From: Streptomyces filamentosus
Lineage (GTDB): Bacteria; Actinomycetota; Actinomycetes; Streptomycetales; Streptomycetaceae
Direction: 5' to 3'
DNA: 64,000 nt
Assembly (NCBI RefSeq): GCF_014654895.1
Contig: NZ_BNBE01000001.1
Span: forward strand, 4,145,919 to 4,209,918
Position 1 is the stretch's first letter. Each line of letters begins with the position of its first letter. Below are positions 57,031 to 64,000 of this stretch, piece by piece. The notes under the pieces were generated by a model. That model was not told the origin of the DNA and did no database searches. It saw only the letters and a program-made list of their open reading frames with translations. A program made the position numbers and the translations under genes.

Positions 57031-57389
57031 GCCCCCGTCCGGTTGTACTCGTCGACGAGCGGGTGTGCCTCGGGCGGCTTACCCACCGGGTCGCGGGCCC
57101 ACCGGTACAGCTCGTCCACCGTCCACGAGAAGGCCCGGACGACGGACTCCAGGCGGAACAGCCGGCCCCGCAGCGACCCGTTCTCCTCGTCCACCCTCGC
57201 CACCGTCGCCTGCAGCACAGCCAGGTCGGCCGCCCGCTGTGCCGGTGCGGCGTTCGCGCGGGCCGCCGCCTCCGTAGCGGCAGCAGTCGCGCGCGCCGCC
57301 CGTACCGTGGCCCGGGCCACGAAGAAGCCTCCACCGCCGAGGAGACTGCCGGCAGCACCCACTACAGCTGCCCACTCGCCGACGTTCAT
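57027..57389 (-). CDS. phage membrane protein with coiled coil (lysis module)
   Basis: The 120-residue protein has one N-terminal membrane segment (about 4-27, WAAVVGAAGSLLGGGGFFVA) and a helical Ala/Arg-rich coiled coil (30-90). This type I membrane layout with a cytoplasmic or periplasmic helix is common for phage lysis accessory or spanin-like proteins of actinophages. It overlaps its neighbours by 4 bp at both ends (57386-57389 and 57027-57030). Confidence 0.65.
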   Translation of the reverse strand: MNVGEWAAVVGAAGSLLGGGGFFVARATVRAARATAAATEAAARANAAPAQRAADLAVLQATVARVDEENGSLRGRLFRLESVVRAFSWTVDELYRWARDPVGKPPEAHPLVDEYNRTGA

Positions 57390-57826
57390 AGGGCCTCATC
57401 TCTCCGGCCGCGCGGAGACTTGGGGACCGAGTACTCGGGCACCGTCGCGGCCCACATGATGACCCCCACGTGGGAGGTCAGGTACCAGATCGCGACCCAC
57501 AGGCCGCGGGAGTAGTCGCCGGTCAGCACGGCGGCCAGGTAGGCGACTGCCCAGACCGATGGCGGGATGAGCGCCGCATAGAAGCCCCACCGGTCGCGGC
57601 CGATGCGCAGGAACGCGGCCACGATCGTGGCGATGCCGCAGATGATCCACAGCCACGACCAGTGGCGCAGGTCGCAGAACCGGGTGAGGAGCTGCAGGCC
57701 GGCCGCCTCGGGCGGGTCGACCAGGAAGGAAACGCCCCAGCAGGTCTTCCCGACACCGAGGATCAGCAGGAACACGCCGCGGCGACCGAGGTGCATCCGG
57801 ACTCGCCGCAGCAGGACGGTGCCCAT
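57386..57826 (-). CDS. phage membrane protein with four helices (lysis module)
   Basis: The 146-residue protein has four predicted membrane helices (about 15-35, 55-75, 80-105 and 110-135). It could be a holin-like or accessory membrane protein. ATG at 57826 follows the previous gene directly (its stop ends at 57827), and its end overlaps the next start. No enzymatic motif. Confidence 0.65.
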   Translation of the reverse strand: MGTVLLRRVRMHLGRRGVFLLILGVGKTCWGVSFLVDPPEAAGLQLLTRFCDLRHWSWLWIICGIATIVAAFLRIGRDRWGFYAALIPPSVWAVAYLAAVLTGDYSRGLWVAIWYLTSHVGVIMWAATVPEYSVPKSPRGRRDEAL

Positions 57827-58210
57827 CTACACCCCAGACGGGCCGGCCGCCTTGACGGGGCTCGTCTGCTCGATCGCCAGGGCGGGCACCGGCGCCGTCA
57901 CCTCGCGGCGGAGGAACAGGGCGACCGCGCCCTCGACTGCGGCCATCCACAGGGCCTGGGTTTCCGCAGGCATGGTGAGACCGAAGGCGAGGAACAGCGC
58001 CAGGAAACCCTGTGCCAGGTTCACGATGGCCGCAGCTGCGGCACCGGTCCTGAGGACGACCGCGGTGGCGAGCGCGACTGCCAGGGAGAGGACGGCCATG
58101 ATGGCGCCCTGCTGCGCGTCGGTGACGTCGAGACCGTATGCGGCCGACAGCTTCAGGGAGATGCTGACCAGAGCCAGCAGGTAGACAGGCTCTCTGCCGA
58201 AGATCTTCAT
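57827..58210 (-). CDS. putative phage holin
   Basis: The 127-residue protein has three hydrophobic segments (about 8-28, 36-60 and 64-80) and a charged C terminus, which fits actinophage holins. Holins make the membrane lesions that release the endolysin. It lies immediately after the endolysin gene, the usual order in Streptomyces siphoviruses. ATG at 58210. Confidence 0.72.
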   Translation of the reverse strand: MKIFGREPVYLLALVSISLKLSAAYGLDVTDAQQGAIMAVLSLAVALATAVVLRTGAAAAAIVNLAQGFLALFLAFGLTMPAETQALWMAAVEGAVALFLRREVTAPVPALAIEQTSPVKAAGPSGV

Positions 58211-58221
58211 GAGTGGTCCGT

Positions 58222-59046
58222 TCAGTTGGCGAGGCGGGCGGAGATGTCGGTCGCGACGCGGGCCGCGATCTGCTTGACGAGGGCGCTGACCTGGTCGGGG
58301 GTTATGCCGCCCGTCGCGGTGACGCGGACCGTCTTGTCGACGTCACGCAGGATCTGGTTCATGTCCCGCGTGTCGGCGAGGCCCTCCTGCTTGTACTGCC
58401 AGGGCGCGATCCGCTGCTTCTCCTCGATCCGCTTCACCGCGGCCGTGAGGCCCTTAACGGCGACGGCCAGGTCGGCGAGCTGCTTGGCCTGCTCGGGGGT
58501 CATGTCGTCCTCCTCGGTGCTGGTCGCGCGGGCGACGATGCCCGGGAACACGACCTCTCGGAACTGCTCGATGCGGGCCTTGCCAGGGCAGGCCGTCCCG
58601 CTGACGGCCCACTCGGGGTGCAGGGAGTGGTAGCCGTAGCCCGGGTCGTCCCAGGAGCGGCAGATCCGCAGCGGGATCCCATGTCGCTGGTGCAGCCAGA
58701 CGCCGAGCTTGATCAGCTCCTCGACCTGCTCGGCCGTCCACGGGTCCGTGTGCTGCAGGTTCGAAGCCGTCTCGATGGAGACAGCGCCCGTCCCGTCCGC
58801 GCGGCGGTTGGCCCGGTAGTTGGCGTCGGCTCGGGTCTCGGTGCCGATGTACTGGCCGAGGTCGCCGGCGTAGCCGAGACCGAAGTGGCTGTCGAGGTTG
58901 GTCGAGTCGCGCCAGTACTCGTACATGCGGCGCGCCGCCCATGGGGCCGCGATGCTGTGCAGGATGAACTGCGTCGGCCTGATGGCCGGCTGCTGATCAG
59001 ACTCCGGCTGTAGCTCCATCTTGATGGCGCCGGGGTACCAGGCCAT
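58222..59046 (-). CDS. phage endolysin, N-acetylmuramoyl-L-alanine amidase
   Basis: The 274-residue protein has an Amidase_2 (PGRP-like) domain (about 1-165). Zinc ligands are visible at His30 (FILHSIAA), one of His140/His143 (GYHSLHPEW) and Cys153 (TACPGK). A helical C-terminal region (170-274) has a coiled-coil part and a possible wall- or membrane-binding tail. It cuts the peptide from the glycan. ATG at 59046 was chosen over 59061 because GGAGG lies 4 bp before it. Confidence 0.9.
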   Translation of the reverse strand: MAWYPGAIKMELQPESDQQPAIRPTQFILHSIAAPWAARRMYEYWRDSTNLDSHFGLGYAGDLGQYIGTETRADANYRANRRADGTGAVSIETASNLQHTDPWTAEQVEELIKLGVWLHQRHGIPLRICRSWDDPGYGYHSLHPEWAVSGTACPGKARIEQFREVVFPGIVARATSTEEDDMTPEQAKQLADLAVAVKGLTAAVKRIEEKQRIAPWQYKQEGLADTRDMNQILRDVDKTVRVTATGGITPDQVSALVKQIAARVATDISARLAN

Positions 59047-59108
59047 GGGGCCTCCAGACATGACGAAACCCCGGCCAGTCGGCGCGGGGCGGACGAGGAA
59101 CAGGTGGG

Positions 59109-59360
59109 CTACGGGGCCTCGGACGGCGCGAGCTGGAGCTCGGCGCTCGTGGACTCGTGGCGGAGGATGTTGGTCACCCCGACCTGGAGCTGCGCGGCGA
59201 GCCGGTTCGCGAGGGCGATCACCTCGGTCTCGATGGCCTGGCTGTCGAGGTCGGTCCGGGCCGGCACGTTGACGAGCACGGGGACGCCGCCGGTGAAGTC
59301 GGACCAGAGGTTGATGCGGTAGACCACGCCGTCGGGGTCAACCTGTGGGAGACGGATCAT
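59109..59360 (-). CDS. small phage protein near the endolysin (83 aa)
   Basis: The ORF from ATG 59360 encodes 83 residues (begins MIRLPQVDPDGVVY), with a mix of beta-strand and helix and no membrane segment. GGAG lies 8 bp upstream. It sits between the endolysin and tail genes; possibly a tail-tip or chaperone-like protein. No family recognised. Confidence 0.58.
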   Translation of the reverse strand: MIRLPQVDPDGVVYRINLWSDFTGGVPVLVNVPARTDLDSQAIETEVIALANRLAAQLQVGVTNILRHESTSAELQLAPSEAP

Positions 59361-59374
59361 GAAGAGGCTCCAGG

Positions 59375-59965
59375 TCAGGTGAGGGAGTAGCGGCAGCTGT
59401 CGAGCGACAGCCACGAGGTGGCGGTGCCGGTGCCGGGCGGGATGATGACCGAGATCTCCCCGGTAGTTCCGACCTCGATGCGGGCGTAGATGTGGGAGGA
59501 CACGTAGCCCGTCGCGGCAGGGAAGTAGCGGAAAAACGCGGGTCGGACAGCAGCGGGCAGCGTGGCAATGGTGAAGGAGGCCCCCTTGTCGAAAGGGACG
59601 GCCGAGCTGCGTTCGACGGTGCCGCGCAGTTCGACGGTGTCGCCGCTGACCCGGTAGGAGGGCGTGCCCGTTTTCGCCGCGAAGCCAGCCGCGAAAGTGA
59701 TGGGGACCCAGGGACCTGAGCTGATGCTGCGCCAGGTGCCGTCACTCATCCGGCCCTCGTACCGGTCCTCGGCGGCGAGGTACACCATCTGCCCGGGTAC
59801 GGGGGCCTGGTCGCCGACGAGAGTGGCATTCCGTGCGGATGCGGAGCTGAATCGCAGGACTGTCTGGCCGACGATGTCGTCCATGCCTGTGGCGTTGAGG
59901 CTGATGTTGGGGGCGTCGGTGAGGGCAGGGACGACGATCCCCTGCCCGTAGGAGTCGGTGGCCAC
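59375..59965 (-). CDS. phage minor tail/structural protein
   Basis: The 196-residue protein begins with a segment typical of actinophage tail-appendage proteins (PNISLNATGMDDIVGQT) and has a beta-rich C-terminal domain resembling small receptor-binding modules. GTG 59965 has AAGGGTGCCC upstream. It lies in the tail operon between a spike-like protein and an 83-aa ORF. Confidence 0.68.
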   Translation of the reverse strand: MATDSYGQGIVVPALTDAPNISLNATGMDDIVGQTVLRFSSASARNATLVGDQAPVPGQMVYLAAEDRYEGRMSDGTWRSISSGPWVPITFAAGFAAKTGTPSYRVSGDTVELRGTVERSSAVPFDKGASFTIATLPAAVRPAFFRYFPAATGYVSSHIYARIEVGTTGEISVIIPPGTGTATSWLSLDSCRYSLT

Positions 59966-59977
59966 GTGGGCACCCTT

Positions 59978-60661
59978 CTACGCGATCTGATAGGTGACGC
60001 CGAAGGAGGCGTAGTCGGTGCTCGCCCAGGTGAAAGGGGTGGCGAAGCGCCATTCGGTGGCGGCGGACCCTGCCGCGGTGACTGCACTGATGCCGACGAG
60101 GTAGGAAGTGCCGCCGATGACACGGCACATGCCCGGGTAGTAGGCGGTGCCGGCGTCGGAGCACATGGCCGATCCGGCCCAGAACATCGACGCGCTGGGC
60201 AGAGCCGCGGACGTGAAGGGCAGGCCCCACCGCAGGGTGCCGGTTCCGAAGGTGGTCGTCGTACCGGCCACGAACGACAGCCTGACGGTGCACTCATCGC
60301 CGCGGAGCGTGTACTTCGCGTCGACGAGCGCGTTCCCGGCAGCGGCGCCGCCACCGGCCGAGACGAACGTGGGCGTGTAGCTGACCCAGGCGGTACCGGC
60401 GTCGGAGGGCGCGGTGCGGCCGAGGGCGAGCCATGAGCCTTTCCCGGACACGGTGACGACGATGAGGTCGCCGACCACGGGGGCGAGGTAGGTCTCCATG
60501 CGGCGGGCGATGATGCCGTCGGTGGTGGTGACGGTGCCGTCGCTGCCGACAGCGGAGACGGTTGCGAGGTGGAAGTCGGCGCCCTTCACTCCGGGATTGG
60601 CGCGCGCTGCACCGAGTGTGTTGCGCCGGAGGGCGGCCGCCAGATCACTCGCACCGCTCAC
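59978..60661 (-). CDS. phage tail/baseplate protein
   Basis: The 227-residue protein has an N-terminal OB-like segment (about 30-80; DFHLATVSAVGSDGTVTT, VVGDLIVVTVSGKGSWLALG) as in baseplate spike/hub adaptors, and a beta-rich C-terminal domain (about 90-225). The N-terminal LAAALRRNTLGAARANPGV is typical of this actinophage tail protein group. GTG overlaps the stop of the DUF5047 gene. Confidence 0.7.
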   Translation of the reverse strand: MSGASDLAAALRRNTLGAARANPGVKGADFHLATVSAVGSDGTVTTTDGIIARRMETYLAPVVGDLIVVTVSGKGSWLALGRTAPSDAGTAWVSYTPTFVSAGGGAAAGNALVDAKYTLRGDECTVRLSFVAGTTTTFGTGTLRWGLPFTSAALPSASMFWAGSAMCSDAGTAYYPGMCRVIGGTSYLVGISAVTAAGSAATEWRFATPFTWASTDYASFGVTYQIA

Positions 60662-61752
60662 GTGCCCTCCTTTGCCGAGATGGTCCGGATCGTGAAGTCG
60701 CTGCTGACGTCGAGGGGGACGGTGAACGAGGACGCCTGGTGGAGCTCCTTGGTGCCGTCCGGGTAGACGACCCGCAGCACGTCACCGGGCGCGAGCGCCG
60801 GGTTCGGCAGGGACGAAATGTCCGCGGTCGCGTTCGGGGCGCGCGCGGACTGGAGCAGCAGCGTCGCGGCCTGCGTACAGGCACCGACCGTGATCAGAGT
60901 GGAGCTGGAGTAGAACGTGGGCCGGCGCCCGAACGGCCCGGACCAGTAGGTGGGGCTGCCGGGATCGTTGTCGACGACGAGCGAGCTCACCGGCGGCGTC
61001 GCGGTCTCCGTCGACTCGCCCCGGGCCAGCACCCCGTTATAGACGCCGTCGGCCGACGTGGTGCGGTCAGCCTTGATGTAGGCGCCACCCTCACCGGCCG
61101 CGATCGTCCACGCCGGTGAGGCGGTCAGCAGATCCGGCAGCGGGGCGATGACGAACACGCCATCCGGATCCGCGTACACCTCGCATCCGATCGCGGCCGC
61201 CACCTCGACCGCCGCCTCCCACGGGTCGGCCTCGACGTCCCAGGTGCGGGCGCCGATCGCCGCGTCGGTAGCCGCACTGCTGTCGACCGGGGCGTCCGGC
61301 AGACTCCGCCGGATCAGGGCGGTGACCGCGGACACCGCGGTTCCCGTTGCCCGGTACGGGGCCGTGAACTTGTCGTCGGAGACGACCGCCTCCAGGCTCT
61401 TGCCCTGCAGAGTGACCGGGCCCTCGTCGACGTCTCCGGAGATCTCGTCGACGCGGAAGGTCCCGAGCGGCACCAGTTCGCGGGTTCCGTCCGTGTAGAC
61501 GACACCGCGGGTCACCCGGACCCGGGCGCCGTACACGCTGAGCTTCGCCGTGGGGTCCCGCGGGATGAGGCTGGTGTCCGCCAGGGTGATGGAGCAGGTG
61601 CGGCGGACCGACGACCCGCGGTCCACCGTCACCGACCCGCCCGTATGGGCCAGCTGCTCGACGATGCCGTCCGTGCGGTACAGCGTCACCTCAGTGACAG
61701 GCGTGTGGTACTCGGCGATCGCGGCGAGGAACCGGTCGGACACGGGGTACAT
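60658..61752 (-). CDS. phage tail protein, DUF5047 family
   Basis: The 364-residue protein fits DUF5047, a tail-tip protein of Streptomyces and related actinophages. It has VSDRFLAAIAEYHTPVTEVTLYRTDG at the N terminus and several distinct beta-rich domains, including a hub-like middle section (about 120-260). Cytoplasmic assembly before tail completion is expected. Its start is 4 bp after the previous gene, and it overlaps the next by 4 bp, so translation is coupled. Confidence 0.82.
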   Translation of the reverse strand: MYPVSDRFLAAIAEYHTPVTEVTLYRTDGIVEQLAHTGGSVTVDRGSSVRRTCSITLADTSLIPRDPTAKLSVYGARVRVTRGVVYTDGTRELVPLGTFRVDEISGDVDEGPVTLQGKSLEAVVSDDKFTAPYRATGTAVSAVTALIRRSLPDAPVDSSAATDAAIGARTWDVEADPWEAAVEVAAAIGCEVYADPDGVFVIAPLPDLLTASPAWTIAAGEGGAYIKADRTTSADGVYNGVLARGESTETATPPVSSLVVDNDPGSPTYWSGPFGRRPTFYSSSTLITVGACTQAATLLLQSARAPNATADISSLPNPALAPGDVLRVVYPDGTKELHQASSFTVPLDVSSDFTIRTISAKEGT

Positions 61753-61755
61753 CGA

Positions 61756-63978
61756 TCACCCCTTCGGCCGGTTCAGGTAGACGTCTTCCCACGTGGAGAA
61801 GCGGGCCAGGACGTCCGCCCACGTGCCGTACTCGGCGAGAACGTCCTGCCACGTGCGGCCGGCCGACCCGGACACGCCGAGGGCCGTAGGCATGTCGACC
61901 TGCCTCAGGGGCAGGGCCCAGGACCGCCACACCTCCTGGGCCTGCGGCACCGTGCGCCCCTCAGTGACCTGCCCGACGGCGACGTACACGTCCTCGATGC
62001 CCATACCGGGCGCGGCCTGCCAGAGCAGAACCCGGCCGGGGTCGAGGAGCCAGTGCAAGTTCCGCCGCTCCTCGTCGGAGCGGGTCCAGATGAGGAGCTC
62101 GCCCTCCAGGCCGCCGCGGACGTCGGAGAGGATCACCGAGTTGCGGCGACCGCGGACGCGGTACTCCCCCTGGGCGATGTTCCGCTGCCAGTCCGGGGCC
62201 CGCTGCGCCAGGACCCTGATGTTGCGCTGCGGCATCCCGGGGTCCTTCAACCACACCTCGTTGGGATCTCCGGCCGGCACGGTCCGCGTCCACAGCCCGA
62301 AACGGTCCGGGGTGGTCTCGCCGACCTCGTAGGTCTCGTAGTTGTAGGTGACCTCGATGCCGAGGGGCGCCTCGTAGTCCTCGACGGCGACGGTCGAGTC
62401 GAGGATCGGCATCCGGTCGATGAGACCGTCAGGCCCGCGGACCAGCGTGCGCACGCCGTCCGGCGTGGTGCGCGAGACGGTCAGCAGATTCCCGACCTCG
62501 AGTTCACGCATGACGAGGCTGACCGACGCGGTGGCCTCATTCACGAAGGCATCGTCGATGGGGAGCGACGGGTAGAACGCGGCCCGGTCGAACCTGACGG
62601 TCGAGGAGGCCGCGGTCGCGGTGAGCGTCAGCTCCAGGGCGACCTTCACCGCAAGGTCAGGCGGGTCGGCATCGGTGACCAGCAGCCACCACCCGGGCGT
62701 CCCCATCGGAACGGGGACGGTGCTTTCCGAGGCGATCTCGGTGCCGCCGCTGTTGTAGTAGCGGATGCCCGTCGCCACGTTCCACGCGCCTGCGCTGACC
62801 TGGAACGCAATCTCGTAGCGGTGGGGGCCGGTGCTTTCGAGGGTGAACTTCGGCGACCGGATGGTGCTTTCGGTGGCGGTGGCCGAGCTGACGGTCAGAG
62901 AGTACGACCCGGACCGGAACGCGGCCCCCCAGGGGGTACTGCGGCTGAGAGTGGCGACCCCCGCGACGGTGGTCCAGCCGCCGACTCCGGCCTCGAAATC
63001 GGAGTGCTCCAGGGGGATGATGCTGCCGGTCTCGTAGCGCGGCCCTACCCGGATCACGACCGTGTCGCAGCGGAGGACCTGCCCGGCGGTAGCGGTGCTC
63101 AGGCCGAACGCCACCTCGGCCGTCGCCGCGTCGGCGGGGGCGGTGGCCGGCACCCTCTGCCGGTACCAGCCGGTGCCCGGCGCGGCGAGCACCCCGCGGG
63201 TCGTCTGGACCCGCACACCTTCGCTGTCGTAGTAGCGGAGCTCGATCCAGGCGGCGCTGCCGGCTGCGGGCGGCTGGATGTAGGCGTAGGCCTCGTACTC
63301 GACCCCGGGTGTCACCGGAGGTGTGTCGGTGCACCGCATCTCGGCCGCGCCGTTCGCGGTCACCGTCATGGTGGCCACGTGGCCGCCGGCGACATACAGG
63401 AGCGGCGACCAGTTCACCATCGGCACGGTCCTGCTGACCGTGCAGTTCGTGGTGGCCGCGTACTCGCTCGCGCGCTCACTGGTCTCCGCGTTCGCGGACA
63501 ACAGGTTCCCTGTGGACCGCTTCGGAAGCCCCAGGTAGACGTTGTCGAAGAGCGAGTTGACGGCGGCGCCAGCCGGGGTGGAGGAGAAGACCACCTGGGC
63601 ATACGCGGCGCCGGCCGGGGCGTAGTCGGCGACCGCGATGCGATGCCACGTGGCGGAGGCGGTCGCAGTGGTCACCGCCCAGGTGATGACGATCTCCGTC
63701 GAGGTGGCAGTGAGCCACCGGATTCCGATCCGCTCGGGCACAGTGGCCCCGGAGGCGTCGGCGAAAGCCAGGTACTCGACTCCGGGGATGACCGCGTAGG
63801 AGGCGGACGTGCGGCACCGCATCTCGCCGGCGGCGACGGACCGCATCTGCAGGCAGCCGTCGGACGCCGTCCCCCCGGTCGCGCGCGAGAGCGTGCAGTT
63901 GAGGAGCGGAGCCCAGCCCGTGGTGTTCGGCTCGATGGTCGACGTCGACTCGGACAGGTAGTTGCCGGGAATGGCCAC
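61756..63978 (-). CDS. phage minor tail protein with carbohydrate-binding-like modules
   Basis: The 740-residue protein has three jelly-roll modules (about 1-160, 165-320 and 325-480), each with a Trp/Ser-rich entry and a YxAFA/YEAYAY-type strand. A tail-assembly-like domain follows (about 490-690). The C terminus repeats TWQDV/TWADV/TWEDV units 10-12 residues apart. Such modules bind host wall carbohydrate during adsorption. GTG at 63978 has GGGAGGGGG about 9 bp upstream; the frame stays open to the window edge, but this start is well supported. Confidence 0.82.
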   Translation of the reverse strand: MAIPGNYLSESTSTIEPNTTGWAPLLNCTLSRATGGTASDGCLQMRSVAAGEMRCRTSASYAVIPGVEYLAFADASGATVPERIGIRWLTATSTEIVITWAVTTATASATWHRIAVADYAPAGAAYAQVVFSSTPAGAAVNSLFDNVYLGLPKRSTGNLLSANAETSERASEYAATTNCTVSRTVPMVNWSPLLYVAGGHVATMTVTANGAAEMRCTDTPPVTPGVEYEAYAYIQPPAAGSAAWIELRYYDSEGVRVQTTRGVLAAPGTGWYRQRVPATAPADAATAEVAFGLSTATAGQVLRCDTVVIRVGPRYETGSIIPLEHSDFEAGVGGWTTVAGVATLSRSTPWGAAFRSGSYSLTVSSATATESTIRSPKFTLESTGPHRYEIAFQVSAGAWNVATGIRYYNSGGTEIASESTVPVPMGTPGWWLLVTDADPPDLAVKVALELTLTATAASSTVRFDRAAFYPSLPIDDAFVNEATASVSLVMRELEVGNLLTVSRTTPDGVRTLVRGPDGLIDRMPILDSTVAVEDYEAPLGIEVTYNYETYEVGETTPDRFGLWTRTVPAGDPNEVWLKDPGMPQRNIRVLAQRAPDWQRNIAQGEYRVRGRRNSVILSDVRGGLEGELLIWTRSDEERRNLHWLLDPGRVLLWQAAPGMGIEDVYVAVGQVTEGRTVPQAQEVWRSWALPLRQVDMPTALGVSGSAGRTWQDVLAEYGTWADVLARFSTWEDVYLNRPKG

Positions 63979-64000
63979 GGTCAGCGTCCCCCTCCCGCGT

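Larger units (their letters stand above)
55506..64000. mobile_element. one end of a siphovirus-like prophage next to tRNA-Val (runs off the window)
   Basis: From the tRNA-Val 3' end onward the GC content drops and all genes are phage-like: XRE regulator, small early ORFs, lysis module and tail/baseplate genes, with the structural operon reading back toward the tRNA. The left boundary is set at the end of the tRNA CCA; the precise attachment core cannot be seen without the other end. No integrase, terminase, capsid or tape-measure gene lies in the window. Confidence 0.85.

Noticed and set aside
58750..58770. tRNA-like GGTTCGAA word in the endolysin gene
   Set aside because: No acceptor or anticodon stems surround it; it is inside a well-supported coding sequence.

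Overview
The window is very GC-rich. Its codon positions are saturated with G/C, GTG and TTG starts are common, many promoters look leaderless, and many gene ends are perfect GC hairpins. The gene content (fabD-fabH-acpP-fabF under a PucR-type FasR activator, DUF3145, homodimeric AceE, DUF3052, AhpE-type peroxiredoxin, terD paralogues) points to the conserved chromosomal core of a Streptomyces species. The last 8.5 kb is different: it is one end of a siphovirus-like prophage lying directly downstream of a tRNA-Val gene.

Region 1 (1-12.9 kb) holds individual housekeeping and exoenzyme genes. They are a medium-chain reductase, Ohr peroxidase, an EI24 membrane protein coupled to a secreted PL3 pectate lyase, a LysR regulator divergent from a secreted M4 metalloprotease, a TetR/nitrilase pair divergent from a GH3 beta-glucosidase (with a perfect operator-like dyad between them), an SGNH lipoprotein and DUF3145. 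Region 2 (12.9-17.9 kb) is the type II fatty-acid synthase operon with its regulator FasR. A TTGTCG-N5-CGACAA dyad sits at the fabD promoter.

Region 3 (18-36.4 kb) is rich in envelope and signalling genes. It has a pirin and an L,D-transpeptidase lipoprotein divergent from a translationally coupled FemX-like/MurJ pair, then an OmpR-type response regulator/histidine kinase/GerMN-like lipoprotein operon that resembles a shortened MtrA-MtrB-LpqB locus. A class C beta-lactamase-like protein is divergent from a MerR/aldo-keto reductase operon. A DUF1023 hydrolase is coupled to a membrane acyltransferase, followed by a NarL-type two-component system, a DUF4429 protein, and a second DUF1023 hydrolase. 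Region 4 (35.6-43.8 kb) has a TetR-controlled 14-TM drug exporter, an I36 inhibitor-like secreted protein, a K+ channel, AceE, DUF3052 and a peroxiredoxin.

Region 5 (43.9-53.6 kb) is a ter stress-response and biosynthetic island. Two TerD proteins, a DUF475/TerC membrane protein, a TerA-like protein and a tailed TerD protein stand next to a divergent operon. That operon encodes a citrate-lyase-like C-C lyase, an 859-residue fusion of two phosphoribosyltransferase-type modules (PRTase-TRSP plus StiP-PELOTA), and a HAD hydrolase with an 84-bp tandem-repeat N-terminal extension. These genes match the nucleoside-like-metabolite module known to accompany ter genes. The fusion, its internal ribosome-binding site, and the repeat tail are the unusual parts.

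Region 6 (53.6-64 kb) has an FmdB zinc ribbon protein, a membrane-anchored coiled-coil protein, tRNA-Val(UAC) and the prophage end. The prophage end carries an XRE regulator, small early ORFs, and a leftward tail-fibre/baseplate and lysis operon. A perfect actinobacterial-type SOS box (CGAAC-N4-GTTCG) lies in the control region. No integrase is visible inside the window.
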